In this document: positions 53,557-63,039 of the stretch, in pieces | Position numbering within the stretch: position 1 is the first letter of the stretch | Layout: every line of letters starts with the position of its first letter | Assembly (NCBI GenBank): GCA_035301485.1 | Contig: DATGUF010000041.1 | Location: 62,001-126,000 of the forward strand | DNA from: CALEAR01 sp035301485 | GTDB lineage: Bacteria > Pseudomonadota > Gammaproteobacteria > Pseudomonadales > Alcanivoracaceae | Direction: 5' to 3' | DNA length: 64,000 bases | Translations under genes and position numbers: made by a program | Notes under the pieces: generated by a model | The model's input: only the letters and a program-made list of their open reading frames with translations | Databases searched by the model: none | What the model was told of the DNA's origin: nothing

Positions 53557-54165
53557 ATGGCGCGTCTTATTTTATTCAATAAGCCTTTCCGAGTGCTTAG
53601 CCAATTTAGTGAAGTAGAAAACAAGAGAACACTCGCTGAATTCATTTCCATACCAGAGGTGTACCCTGCGGGACGACTAGACTGGGACTCCGAAGGGCTC
53701 TTGCTATTAACAGATAGCGGCGCCCTTCAGCATCAACTCAGCCATCCGAAATTCAATGTTGTAAAAACCTACTATGCGCAAGTGGAAGGCATCCCCACCG
53801 AGGAAGATTTACAACGGCTACGACAAGGCATTACGTTAAATGACGGCCCATGCCAACCAGCGTTAGTATCCATTGCAGAACCGCCCACCCTCTGGCCTCG
53901 CACCCCTCCTATTAGAGAGCGCCAATCAATACCTGTTTGCTGGCTAAAAATCAGCATCAGCGAAGGCCGAAACAGACAAGTGCGCCGCATGACTGCAGCA
54001 ATTGGGCATCCTACACTCCGCCTTATTCGTTTTCAGGTGGGTAAATACACTCTAGGGGATCTTGCCCCAGGGCAACATATACAATTAACCGTTTCTGCCC
54101 CACCCGCGAGAAAGAAGAGACAGGCAAGAGCGCCTCGCAGAAGACGCTTTAAAAATGCTAAATAA
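53557..54165 (+). CDS. rluE: 23S rRNA pseudouridine synthase RluE
   Basis: A 202-aa RsuA-family pseudouridine synthase without an S4 domain, as expected for RluE. The catalytic aspartate is in PAGRLDWDSEGLLLLT. EGRNRQVRRMTAAIGHPTLR is also present. The C-terminus is a basic tail (RKKRQARAPRRRR). nudJ follows after 54 bases. Confidence 0.93.
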   Translation: MARLILFNKPFRVLSQFSEVENKRTLAEFISIPEVYPAGRLDWDSEGLLLLTDSGALQHQLSHPKFNVVKTYYAQVEGIPTEEDLQRLRQGITLNDGPCQPALVSIAEPPTLWPRTPPIRERQSIPVCWLKISISEGRNRQVRRMTAAIGHPTLRLIRFQVGKYTLGDLAPGQHIQLTVSAPPARKKRQARAPRRRRFKNAK

Positions 54166-54219
54166 TGCTAAAGATGCGCACTTCAGCTATACTCGGCGCT
54201 CTAAAAATTAGGGACAGGC

Positions 54220-54687
54220 ATGAACAGTTTTACACCACGAATAACAGTCGCCACCATTATTGAACACCAGCAACGTTTCTTAATGGTACGAGAAGATAAA
54301 CATCTCGGCGAACTACTTTACAATCAGCCAGCGGGCCATGTTGAAGCGAACGAAAAACTAGTTGTCGCTGCCGCTCGCGAAGTGCTTGAAGAAACTGCGT
54401 GGGAAGTGGATATTAGCGCTTTTGTTGGCCATTATATTTTTCAATCGGCCGTTCATGGTCCTGTTTATTTTCGTTATTGTTTTGCAGGAACAGCCCTAAC
54501 CTTCCATGAAGATAGAGCTCTTGACCCTGATATTCACGACACCGTGTGGCTTACACAAGATGAAATACGTGCTGTTAGCCATTTACATAGAAGCCCGCTA
54601 GTACTGCCTTGTTTTGAAGATTACTGGGCTGGACGCAGGCTTCCTTTAGACACTATTTACGAACACCCTTGGCCGCTAAAATCATGA
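54220..54687 (+). CDS. nudJ: Nudix hydrolase NudJ
   Basis: A 155-aa Nudix pyrophosphatase. The Nudix box runs from G in GHVEANEKLV to REVLEETAW and fits GX5EX7REUXEEXGU except for the tryptophan after the last EE. NudJ of E. coli acts on HMP-PP and nucleotide phosphates. The stop overlaps the mnmA start (ATGA), and the pairing with mnmA is conserved. Confidence 0.92.
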   Translation: MNSFTPRITVATIIEHQQRFLMVREDKHLGELLYNQPAGHVEANEKLVVAAAREVLEETAWEVDISAFVGHYIFQSAVHGPVYFRYCFAGTALTFHEDRALDPDIHDTVWLTQDEIRAVSHLHRSPLVLPCFEDYWAGRRLPLDTIYEHPWPLKS

Positions 54688-55805
54688 CTCATCCCCTACA
54701 TAAAAAACCAGAAGACACACGCATCATACTTGGCATGTCTGGCGGTGTTGATTCTGCCGTCGCTGCATGGATGCTGCTAGAGCAAGGCTATCAAGTAGAA
54801 GGCTTGTTCATGAAAAACTGGAATGAAGACGACGGCACAGAATACTGTACAGCCCAAGAAGATTTGCTTGATGCTATGCAAGTTGCTGGCGTATTGGGTA
54901 TTGAGTTGCACACTGCTAATTTTGCCGCTGAATATTGGGATCGCGTGTTTGAACACTTTTTAGAAGAATACCAAGCAGGCCGCACCCCCAACCCAGATAT
55001 TCTTTGCAACAAAGAAATTAAATTTAAGGCCTTTCTAGAGCACGCCTTAACATTGGGCGCGGATGGTATTGCCACGGGGCATTATGCACAAGTAAAGCAT
55101 CACGCCAATGCTGATGGCCATGCGCAACTATTACGTGGCCACGATCACAACAAAGACCAATCCTATTTTTTGCATGCCGTTAGTGGGCAAAGTTTTAATC
55201 GTACGTTATTTCCACTGGGTAATATAACCAAACCAGAAGTCAGAAAAATTGCAGCCCAACAAGGCTTTGCCAACGCAGATAAAAAAGATTCCACGGGTAT
55301 TTGCTTTATTGGTGAAAGACGTTTTAAAGATTTTTTAGAACGTTACTTACCTGCTCAACCAGGCCCACTAACAGATGAACGAGGCACTGTACTCGGTGAA
55401 CATCATGGCTTGATGTATTACACACTAGGCCAACGGCAAGGTTTAGGCATCGGCGGCGTGGCGAATGCTAATGAAGAACCCTGGTATGTGGCTCAAAAAG
55501 ACCTCAGCAATAACACCTTAATCGCAGTGCAAGGCCACCACCATCCTCTTTTGTATAGCCAATCACTCACCACGGGCCCTGTGCATTGGATTGCTGGCCA
55601 AACACCAGAGATGCCGCTCACACTCACAGCTAAAACGCGCTACCGCCAACCTGACCAAGAGTGTGTGATAACGCCTTTGGATGATCAACGAGTGAGTGTA
55701 ACTTTTAGCGAACCACAACGCGCCGTTACTCCAGGGCAATCTGTGGTTTTCTATCAAGGCGATGTTTGTTTAGGTGGTGCTGTAATTGAGGATACCTATG
55801 AGTAA
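54684..55805 (+). CDS. mnmA: tRNA-specific 2-thiouridylase MnmA
   Basis: A 373-aa ATP-dependent enzyme that thiolates U34 of tRNA with sulfur from the Tus relay. The PP-loop is GMSGGVDSA. Catalytic cysteines are in NPDILCNKEIKF and STGICFIGE. The start is ATG 54684, overlapping nudJ. TusBCD, which supplies the sulfur, is encoded 10 kb upstream in this window. Confidence 0.96.
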   Translation: MTHPLHKKPEDTRIILGMSGGVDSAVAAWMLLEQGYQVEGLFMKNWNEDDGTEYCTAQEDLLDAMQVAGVLGIELHTANFAAEYWDRVFEHFLEEYQAGRTPNPDILCNKEIKFKAFLEHALTLGADGIATGHYAQVKHHANADGHAQLLRGHDHNKDQSYFLHAVSGQSFNRTLFPLGNITKPEVRKIAAQQGFANADKKDSTGICFIGERRFKDFLERYLPAQPGPLTDERGTVLGEHHGLMYYTLGQRQGLGIGGVANANEEPWYVAQKDLSNNTLIAVQGHHHPLLYSQSLTTGPVHWIAGQTPEMPLTLTAKTRYRQPDQECVITPLDDQRVSVTFSEPQRAVTPGQSVVFYQGDVCLGGAVIEDTYE

Positions 55806-56433
55806 TTACACCGCGACACAACAGCAAGGCATTGCCTTGGCAGCATTGTTCCAGGCTTGTTCACTAGTAGATAGAGTGGCGCACGATGGTCAATGGGATG
55901 AAGAGGCTGTGGCACCACTTATCAATGCGACCCTCAACCTCTCCCCGCCAAGCTTTGAAAGCATTTACCCCGATTTGCAGGGTTTGCAACATGGCATGCT
56001 ATTACTAGAAAATATTTTTTTGCGACAAGGCTTACAGCAAGCTAATCATCGCTCAACACAATATGCCATGACCGTTTTATACCTTACGCGGCGAGCCCTC
56101 AAAGATACACAGCTCATGGACAACCTCTCACAGCGCCTAGCTGCCCTAAACGGGCAACTGGCGCACTTTGAGAGCACCACTAGTAGCGATATGTGTCATC
56201 GCCTCGCAGGCATTTATGTAGATACTATCGGCACGATGCCAAAAAGGATTAAAGTAGCCGGCAAACCTGAGCACTTACAAAATGTGCTCACCGCTGCCAG
56301 AATTCGCGCTTTGCTGCTAACTGCTGTGAGAGCCGCTGCTTTATGGCGCCAATGCGGTGGCAAGCAATGGCACCTGTTATTCTCTCGCAGCCGCCTCATC
56401 AACTCATTGAAAGATATACAGAGTAACAAATAG
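55798..56433 (+). CDS. hflD: HflD lysogenization regulator
   Basis: A 211-aa mostly helical protein of the HflD (YcfC) family, a peripheral membrane protein that in E. coli counters lambda CII. It has QQGIALAALFQACSLVDRVA at the start and a central YAMTVLYLTRRALKD. It overlaps mnmA by eight bases. The mnmA-hflD-purB order is conserved. Confidence 0.93.
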   Translation: MSNYTATQQQGIALAALFQACSLVDRVAHDGQWDEEAVAPLINATLNLSPPSFESIYPDLQGLQHGMLLLENIFLRQGLQQANHRSTQYAMTVLYLTRRALKDTQLMDNLSQRLAALNGQLAHFESTTSSDMCHRLAGIYVDTIGTMPKRIKVAGKPEHLQNVLTAARIRALLLTAVRAAALWRQCGGKQWHLLFSRSRLINSLKDIQSNK

Positions 56434-56504
56434 TTAGCGAGGCTTTCGCTCGCACGCTCAAACTGCGCTATGATGCGCCGTGTTAAATTTGGAGAACATT
56501 CATT

Positions 56505-57875
56505 ATGTCTAGTCAGCTCGATCCACTTTTTTCTATTTCACCTGTTGATGGCCGCTACGCAAGCCGCTGCGAACCATTACGCCAGATCACCAGTGAATAC
56601 GGCCTCATTCGCAACCGCGTACGTGTGGAAGTGGCGTGGCTTGAAATGTTATGCAACACACAAAGTTTCACCGAAGTGCCCATGCTCAGCACCAATGCAG
56701 CATGGCCTCTACGCCTTGTGGCCACACGTTTTGATGCTGAAGCCGCACAGCGGATTAAGGAAATCGAACGGACTACAAACCACGACGTAAAAGCAGTTGA
56801 ATACTATATCAAAGAGCGCTTAGCTGAACATGAAGAGCTAGCTAAGCTATCCGAGTTCGTACACTTTGCCTGTACTTCTGAAGACATTAACAACCTTTCT
56901 TACAGCTTAATGTTACAAGAGGCACGCGACGTACTCGTGCCCACCATGGAGCGCATTACCAATTTGCTGCGTAAGATGGCACATCAACAAGCCGCACAAC
57001 CCATGCTTTCTCGCACCCATGGGCAAACAGCCTCCCCCACCACAGTGGGCAAGGAAATTGCTAACGTAGTGGCGCGTTTAGAAAGGCAATTAGAACAATT
57101 TAAAGCGGTTGAATTATTAGGCAAAATTAATGGTGCCGTTGGTAACTACAACGCACATTTAGCCGCCTATCCTGAAGTAGACTGGCCAGCAATCGCACAA
57201 AAATTTGTGGAAGATTTGGGCCTCACTTTTAACCCCTACACCACACAGATTGAGCCACATGACTGCATCGCGGAGTACTTCCACGCTCTCATGCGCTTCA
57301 ACACGATCTTGCTAGATTTTGATCGTGATGTTTGGGGCTATATTTCATTAGGGTATTTCAAGCAGCGCACGGTTGAAGGCGAGATCGGCTCCTCCACCAT
57401 GCCACACAAGGTAAACCCCATCGATTTTGAAAACTCCGAGGGCAACCTAGGTATTGCTAATGCTATTATGGCGCACCTTGCTGAAAAACTGCCTGTTTCT
57501 CGGTGGCAGCGCGACCTCACCGATTCCACCGTATTACGTAACGTGGGTGTAGGTTTAGGCCACAGCTTAATCGCCTACGAAGCCACGTTAAAAGGCTTAG
57601 GCAAACTCGATGTAAACGAAGCACGTTTAGCAGAAGATCTCGACAACGCTTGGGAAGTGCTAGCAGAGCCCATCCAAACTGTGATGCGCCGCTACGGCAT
57701 TGAAAAGCCTTATGAGAAGCTGAAAGAATTAACTCGTGGTAAAGATATCAACGAAGCCGTAATCAGCGACTTCATCGATACGCTAGCCTTGCCTGAAGAC
57801 GTTAAAGAAGCCTTAAAAGCATTAACTCCTGCCAGCTACACAGGTAATGCTGAAGACCAGGCGAAAGCGCTGTAG
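56505..57875 (+). CDS. purB: Adenylosuccinate lyase
   Basis: A 456-aa enzyme of purine synthesis acting on SAICAR and adenylosuccinate. The signature GEIGSSTMPHKVNPIDFEN holds the catalytic serine loop. SRTHGQTASPTTVGKE, HFACTSEDINNLSYSL and SPVDGRYASRC are also seen. It starts at ATG 56505. Its stop TAG shares the last base with the GTG start of the next gene. Confidence 0.97.
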   Translation: MSSQLDPLFSISPVDGRYASRCEPLRQITSEYGLIRNRVRVEVAWLEMLCNTQSFTEVPMLSTNAAWPLRLVATRFDAEAAQRIKEIERTTNHDVKAVEYYIKERLAEHEELAKLSEFVHFACTSEDINNLSYSLMLQEARDVLVPTMERITNLLRKMAHQQAAQPMLSRTHGQTASPTTVGKEIANVVARLERQLEQFKAVELLGKINGAVGNYNAHLAAYPEVDWPAIAQKFVEDLGLTFNPYTTQIEPHDCIAEYFHALMRFNTILLDFDRDVWGYISLGYFKQRTVEGEIGSSTMPHKVNPIDFENSEGNLGIANAIMAHLAEKLPVSRWQRDLTDSTVLRNVGVGLGHSLIAYEATLKGLGKLDVNEARLAEDLDNAWEVLAEPIQTVMRRYGIEKPYEKLKELTRGKDINEAVISDFIDTLALPEDVKEALKALTPASYTGNAEDQAKAL

Positions 57876-59011
57876 TGTCACTACCTCGTTTTCAACTGCC
57901 CTTTGGCGCCGCTGAATTTCTGCGTCACTATTGGCAACAACAGCCATTAGTGATGCAGCAGGCAGCTTCTGGGCTGCTTACTCCTAGCAAAGAAGAGCTT
58001 TTTGCTTTGGCGCAGCGCGATGATGTGGAGTCGCGAATTATTACCGGCGCTAATGATGGCCCTTGGTCACTACAGCAAGGGCCATTCCAAGCAGAAGATT
58101 TCACCGAACTACCAAGCAAGGAATGGACGCTGTTGGTGCAATCCGTGGATTACTACCTCAGCAATATTTCGCTACTGCTTGATAGTTTCAGCTTCTTACC
58201 TTCCTGGCGACACGAAGACATCATGATCAGTTATGCCACCCAAGGCGGTAGCGTTGGGCCCCATTACGATCGTTATGATGTGTTTCTTATCCAAGCTCAC
58301 GGGCAGCGCCGCTGGCACTTAGGCCCTGTTTGCGATAAAAGCAGCGCTAGGCAAGATGTGGAAGACATCGATTTGCTCAAAGACATGCCCATTAAAAGCA
58401 CTCACTTAATGCAACCAGGGGATGTGCTTTATTTACCGCCAGGTGTGGCGCATTGGGGTATAGCAGAAGACGACCAGTGTATTACTTGGTCTGTAGGTTT
58501 TCGCGCACCACGTTTAACAGACTTACTCGCAAGGCTCACCGATGAAGTGTTGGCCGATAATTCACCTTCACTTTACACCGATCAAGGTAGAAGTTTACCA
58601 ACAAATAATGGTTATTTTGGCAACGCCGAAGCAGCAAGCCTTAATCAGCAAGCGTTAAGTTTGTTGAATAAAGAAGCAGCCGTGCGTGCATATTGTGAAT
58701 TATTGACTGAACCACGACAATATCCCGAGCAAACTACGCTACAAACAGATATCATCCACCACGAACATCCTGATGCGGAATTCGTACGCCAAGGCGGTGT
58801 GCGTATGCTAATGAGTGATGAAGGTTTGTGGGTTAATGGTTTTTTCTATGAACTTCCCCCTTCCCTGCACGAATTTGGCACTTTTTTAGCGCAGCAGCGT
58901 CTATATGCTAAGAGCGAACTAGATACGTTCCGCAGTGAACATAGCAACGTTCAAGCAATGTTAGATCAATGGGTTGAGCAAGGTTATCTCGCTCCTATCC
59001 AACGAGGTTAA
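57875..59011 (+). CDS. roxA: Ribosomal protein L16 arginine hydroxylase RoxA (YcfD)
   Basis: A 378-aa JmjC-type 2-oxoglutarate oxygenase that hydroxylates an arginine of ribosomal protein L16. Iron ligands are visible as His130 and Asp132 (GPHYDRYDVF) and His193 (PPGVAHWGIA). The start is a GTG whose first base is the last base of the purB stop. A GNAT gene follows after two bases. Confidence 0.93.
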   Translation: MSLPRFQLPFGAAEFLRHYWQQQPLVMQQAASGLLTPSKEELFALAQRDDVESRIITGANDGPWSLQQGPFQAEDFTELPSKEWTLLVQSVDYYLSNISLLLDSFSFLPSWRHEDIMISYATQGGSVGPHYDRYDVFLIQAHGQRRWHLGPVCDKSSARQDVEDIDLLKDMPIKSTHLMQPGDVLYLPPGVAHWGIAEDDQCITWSVGFRAPRLTDLLARLTDEVLADNSPSLYTDQGRSLPTNNGYFGNAEAASLNQQALSLLNKEAAVRAYCELLTEPRQYPEQTTLQTDIIHHEHPDAEFVRQGGVRMLMSDEGLWVNGFFYELPPSLHEFGTFLAQQRLYAKSELDTFRSEHSNVQAMLDQWVEQGYLAPIQRG

Positions 59012-59013
59012 GA

Positions 59014-59436
59014 ATGACATTTTCTATCAAGAAAACCACATGGGCAGAAGACGAACAACACTTAAAAGCTGTTCGAGAAGCCGTGTTTGTGAAAGAACAA
59101 CGTGTACCAGAAGACATTGAATGGGATGGTGAAGATCAAAATGCCACTCATTTTTTAGCAACAAATGAAAGCAACGAGCCTATTGGCTGCATTCGCTTAT
59201 TGCCTTCAGGTAAAATAAGCCGTTTATCGGTGTTGGAAACCCATCGCAACAACGGCATTGGTAATGCTTTGCTGATGGCGGCTGCCGCAGAAGCCAAAGC
59301 GCTCGGCATGAAAGAAATTTATCTACACGCGCAAACACATGCCACGAGCTTTTATGAAGCAGCTGGTTTTGCCGTAACAGGCGGTATTTTTATTGAAGCC
59401 GACATCCCTCATAGGCAAATGTTCAAACAACTATAG
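59014..59436 (+). CDS. GNAT family N-acetyltransferase (ElaA/YjcF-like)
   Basis: A 140-aa single-domain acetyltransferase. The opening REAVFVKEQRVPEDIEWDGED resembles ElaA-type enzymes. The acetyl-CoA loop lies in LSVLETHRNNGIGNALL. FYEAAGFAVTG is the C-terminal motif. The substrate is unknown. It ends overlapping the convergent TrmB-like gene by six bases. Confidence 0.88.
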   Translation: MTFSIKKTTWAEDEQHLKAVREAVFVKEQRVPEDIEWDGEDQNATHFLATNESNEPIGCIRLLPSGKISRLSVLETHRNNGIGNALLMAAAAEAKALGMKEIYLHAQTHATSFYEAAGFAVTGGIFIEADIPHRQMFKQL

Positions 59437-60114
59437 CTGCGCTGTTAGTTGCCATAATGAGTGTTGGCTAAGTGCATATTTTTCTTCAAAATCTGTTATA
59501 GCCTGCTCTGCCTCTGCAACCTCAATATGCAGAGGCGTCACCTGAGCCTCAATGCCCGACACCGCTAATGCAGCTTGCATTTCGTCCAAATAAAGACGCC
59601 AATTAGAGCGGCACACCAACTCCCCTCTGAGCAACAACAATTCACGCCAAGCAGGATGCCCGTGCCATCGCCGCCCTAAGTGTGCAGCTTTAGGCCAGGG
59701 GTTAGGATAAAGCACGTAGTGTTTTTCCAAACGCCACCCTGCCGCTGCCATTAAGCGCCATAAGTCTGCAGCTTCTGCACGTGCTAAATATAAATTATGG
59801 GGGAGCTTAGGAAAACGTATACGGGCACGTCTTAAACGATCTTCCGACTGATCAATGCCGATAACAAGATGCTGTGGATATTTTTCAGCTAAATAAACAC
59901 TAGAACGGCCTGTGCCGCAGCCTGTGTCTAAAATAAGCGGTACATTTGCCATAAGGCTTTGCTGTATCCAAGCTGCTATCTCTGCAAAAGCTTGTTGAGT
60001 ATGCTCAGCAATAGGGCCACGCCAAGGGGTAGACAAATGCCTCTTCACATGCTCGGCTAACCGAGGATGAAGCCCGTCTTGGTTAGTTACCACCTGTTTA
60101 CTATTACCTAGCAT
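59431..60114 (-). CDS. TrmB-like SAM-dependent methyltransferase
   Basis: A 227-aa methyltransferase related to tRNA (guanine-N7) methyltransferase TrmB. The SAM site is ILDTGCGTGRSSVYLA, followed by IGIDQSEDRLRRAR. The TrmB signature PDPWxK reads LYPNPWPKAAHL, so the aspartate found important in E. coli TrmB is asparagine here. It is probably a paralogue with another role, not the housekeeping TrmB. Confidence 0.8.
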   Translation of the reverse strand: MLGNSKQVVTNQDGLHPRLAEHVKRHLSTPWRGPIAEHTQQAFAEIAAWIQQSLMANVPLILDTGCGTGRSSVYLAEKYPQHLVIGIDQSEDRLRRARIRFPKLPHNLYLARAEAADLWRLMAAAGWRLEKHYVLYPNPWPKAAHLGRRWHGHPAWRELLLLRGELVCRSNWRLYLDEMQAALAVSGIEAQVTPLHIEVAEAEQAITDFEEKYALSQHSLWQLTAQL

Positions 60115-60130
60115 TTTTTCTCCTAAGCAT

Positions 60131-60162
60131 AAAAAAGCCCATGTTCATTTACGAACATGGGC
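60131..60162 (-). terminator. Terminator of the DUF481 gene
   Basis: GCCCATGTTC (60137-60146) and GAACATGGGC (60153-60162) form a perfect 10-bp stem, followed on the minus strand by six T. Confidence 0.9.
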
Positions 60163-60181
60163 CCGCACTACTTGCTTAAAG

Positions 60182-60937
60182 TTATAGCGTCCACACCAAA
60201 CCAATTAAAGTTTCTTGGTCACTTTTGCGCACATCATCGCCTGAGGGCTTGCTGTTATAGCGCAATATATGGCTTAAGCGCAGAGCAAGGCGGCTATTAA
60301 CCTTAGTAGTTAAACTAGTTTCAGAACGAGTAACCGAAGAACCGCCTTCTATCTCGGCGCTCACGTCTTCTTCAAAGCGCGTGCTAGGCGAAATTTTCCA
60401 ACGATATCTCGCTGCCACCAAGCCGATGCCGTCTTTTTCAGTACGGCTTTTATTCGGGTTCCAATCTGCAGGGCGTTCTTCAAGCTCTCTCACACGAAAA
60501 CCCGGACCTGCTTCAATATCTAAACGATGTTTTGGGCTATCTATTATGCGGCGACCGTAACCAAAAGCATAAGTAGCTTGGTAGTTATAACCGCTAAACC
60601 TATCCTTTTCAGCTGACAGTTGGTTGAAGAGATAATTCGCTTCACCAAATTTTTTATCTAATTTATAAGAGCTAAAATAACGTTCATCAATACGTTCTTT
60701 TGAATCTGATGAGCTTGAGCGCGTTTCTTTATTTAAAGCTTCTGCCTTCGCTAAATGACGCCAATTATTGGTGTCACGTTCTGCTCTATTTCTGGTTGCC
60801 AATGTATTTGAATAACTATTACCACGCTGCATGGAATAATCGAGGCCTAGTTCTCCTTCCCAGCCTTTGAAATCAGCCATGGAAACACTAGGCGCCAACA
60901 TAGTGGCTACAGTGGTAACTAACAAAAAACGACGCAT
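60182..60937 (-). CDS. DUF481 outer-membrane beta-barrel protein (YdiY-like)
   Basis: A 251-aa predicted outer-membrane protein of the DUF481 family (salt-induced YdiY). The signal peptide MRRFLLVTTVATMLAPSVSMA precedes alternating beta strands (GWEGELGLDYSMQRGNSYS, DERYFSSYKLDKKFGEANYL, YAFGYGRRIIDSPKHRLDIE) and a C-terminal aromatic-containing end (LIGLVWTL). I chose ATG 60937, preceded by GAGGGG. A longer frame to 61030 adds no signal peptide. Confidence 0.85.
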   Translation of the reverse strand: MRRFLLVTTVATMLAPSVSMADFKGWEGELGLDYSMQRGNSYSNTLATRNRAERDTNNWRHLAKAEALNKETRSSSSDSKERIDERYFSSYKLDKKFGEANYLFNQLSAEKDRFSGYNYQATYAFGYGRRIIDSPKHRLDIEAGPGFRVRELEERPADWNPNKSRTEKDGIGLVAARYRWKISPSTRFEEDVSAEIEGGSSVTRSETSLTTKVNSRLALRLSHILRYNSKPSGDDVRKSDQETLIGLVWTL

Positions 60938-61035
60938 ATGCCCCTCAAAACTTGGCCTATTAATAGCCTTAACTGCTGAATGGTGTTGTGCATAAAGATG
61001 AAAAGGCGAAAGTATACAAGCAAACCACACGCTAA

Positions 61036-62019
61036 TTAAAGCTGTGTGGCTCGCAATTGCTCCGCACTATAGGGGGATAATAAGCCAATGGGGATATCAA
61101 AAACGGTTTTCGCGCCGCGCTCTCCCGCTTGGTATAAACGATGAGCAGCACGGGCATAGGCCGTTAATACGCTACCGGTAAATTCTGGGTTGCTGCCTAA
61201 ACGTAACCCAAACTCCACCACTTGTTTGTGGTTGTTTTCTGTTTCGCCACTACGTAACACCACACCACCATGGGGCATAGCAGCATGGTCACGCTGTAGC
61301 TCTTCTAGTGAAATAAACGTAACGGTGGTATCAAAATCTGCAAAATAATTCGGCATAGTGACGATGGCTTCACGCACTTCGTCTTCGTTAGCACCTTCTT
61401 CAAGCACTACATAGCAATCACGCACATGCTTTTCTCGCGTGCTTAACACTGGCCTTTCTCCATTACGCACCTTTTCCACGCTTTCTTCATTCGGTAGCGT
61501 GTACTGCACACCAGCAGCCACGCCAGGTACGCGGCGCACGGCATCAGAGTGGCCTTGGCTTAAACCCTTGCCCCAAAAAGTATAGGAATCACCTTTTGGC
61601 AACACCGCCTCGGCAAGCACACGGTTTAACGAAAACAAACCAGGATCCCAGCCCGTGGCAATGACACCCAAACTATTATTAGCCCGAGCAGCTTCATCTA
61701 CTTTAGCGAAATGCTCAGGCACATTGGCGTGGGTATCAAAACTATCCACCACCACAAATTGCTGTACATATTCAGGCGTTTGCTCGGGAAGGTCTGTGGC
61801 TGAACCACCACAAAGAATTAATACATCGATGAGGCCGTTATATTCGGGCAAGTTAGATACTTGAACGAACGGCACACTAGCTGGCTCCGCAAAGCTATCA
61901 GGAGAACGACGGCTAAAAATGGCCACCAACTGCATATCAGGATTACTTTGAACAGCTGCTTCTACACCACGGCCTAAGTTACCGTAACCTAAAATAGCTA
62001 CACGAATAGGTTGTGCCAT
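61036..62019 (-). CDS. ddh: meso-Diaminopimelate D-dehydrogenase
   Basis: A 327-aa NADPH-dependent dehydrogenase acting on the D-centre of meso-2,6-diaminopimelate. It has the Rossmann site VAILGYGNLGRGVEAAV, FSRRSPDSF, VDSFDTHANVPEHF, GVIATGWDPGLFSLNRV, the WGKGLSQGHSDAVRRV substrate loop and NNHKQVVEFGLRLGSNPEF near the end. It provides a one-step route to or from DAP. The gene is better known from Corynebacterium, clostridia and Bacteroidetes. Confidence 0.93.
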   Translation of the reverse strand: MAQPIRVAILGYGNLGRGVEAAVQSNPDMQLVAIFSRRSPDSFAEPASVPFVQVSNLPEYNGLIDVLILCGGSATDLPEQTPEYVQQFVVVDSFDTHANVPEHFAKVDEAARANNSLGVIATGWDPGLFSLNRVLAEAVLPKGDSYTFWGKGLSQGHSDAVRRVPGVAAGVQYTLPNEESVEKVRNGERPVLSTREKHVRDCYVVLEEGANEDEVREAIVTMPNYFADFDTTVTFISLEELQRDHAAMPHGGVVLRSGETENNHKQVVEFGLRLGSNPEFTGSVLTAYARAAHRLYQAGERGAKTVFDIPIGLLSPYSAEQLRATQL

Positions 62020-62093
62020 GTGCCCTCCACATCAATTTAATAAATTTGGAGGACACATGATAACGAACACACCACAAGTGGCAAGGGGACGAT

Positions 62094-63014
62094 TTAAGAT
62101 TTAACCGCTTCTAATGTTTTGGTGATGGCGGCTACTGCTGCGCCCATATCACTTAATTCAGCGGGAAGAATCATAGTGTTATTCGTCTTCGCTAATTTAC
62201 CAAACTCTTTCACGTACTGCTCTGCAACACGTAATGAAACAGCTTCTTTGCCGCCATCTTTATTAATAGCGGCTGCTACACGCTCTAGCCCTTGAGCGGT
62301 GGCATCAGCGATTAAACGAATTTCTTGTGCACGGCCTTCCGCTTCATTAATTTGACGCAGCTTTTCAGCTTCAGACAAATTAATGGCTTCTTGGCGCGCC
62401 CCTTCAGAAACGTTAATTTTTGCCTGGCGCTCACCTTCAGACTCTGCCACTACAGCGCGACGCTCACGCTCCGCACGCATCTGCTTCTCTAGCGCATCTT
62501 GAATAGTAGCTGGCAATTGAATATCCGCTATTTCATAGCGCATTACCTTAACGCCCCAAGGCTCAGCCGCCTCATCTAAGGCTTCTACTACTTGTTGGTT
62601 AATGGCTGCACGTTCTTCAAAGGTTTTATCAAGCTCGATTTTACCAATAACAGAACGCAATGTGGTTTGTGCAAGGTTTTCTGTCGCCCTACGGTAATCG
62701 TGCACACCATAGCTAGCAGCGTGAGGATCTAATACTTGCAAATACAAAATACCATCCACCACTACCTGAATGTTATCTCTGGTAACACACATTTGCTGCG
62801 GCACGTCGATTACTTCTTCTTTGAGCGTATGGCGATACGCTACTTTATCTACAAACGGCACTAAAATGTGAAATCCAGCTTCAATTGTTTTAGCGTACTT
62901 ACCCAGTCGCTCAACAACATAAGCCGAACGCTGCGGTACAATGCGCGCGGTTTTGGCCACCGCCACCACAACAAATACGACCAACAAAAATGCTAACACT
63001 AATCCTGGGCCCAT
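62094..63014 (-). CDS. qmcA: SPFH/stomatin-family protein (QmcA-like)
   Basis: A 306-aa membrane-anchored SPFH protein. An N-terminal helix (VLAFLLVVFVVVAVA) is followed by the SPFH domain (VVERLGKYAKTIEAGFHILVPF, VTRDNIQVVVDGILYLQV) and a long coiled coil (about 170-260) rich in Glu, Ala and Arg. Such proteins form cage-like assemblies in membrane microdomains. NfeD follows on the other side of a 25-base gap, its usual partner. Confidence 0.93.
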   Translation of the reverse strand: MGPGLVLAFLLVVFVVVAVAKTARIVPQRSAYVVERLGKYAKTIEAGFHILVPFVDKVAYRHTLKEEVIDVPQQMCVTRDNIQVVVDGILYLQVLDPHAASYGVHDYRRATENLAQTTLRSVIGKIELDKTFEERAAINQQVVEALDEAAEPWGVKVMRYEIADIQLPATIQDALEKQMRAERERRAVVAESEGERQAKINVSEGARQEAINLSEAEKLRQINEAEGRAQEIRLIADATAQGLERVAAAINKDGGKEAVSLRVAEQYVKEFGKLAKTNNTMILPAELSDMGAAVAAITKTLEAVKS

Positions 63015-63039
63015 ATTCTATCCTTATAATTATCTATGT

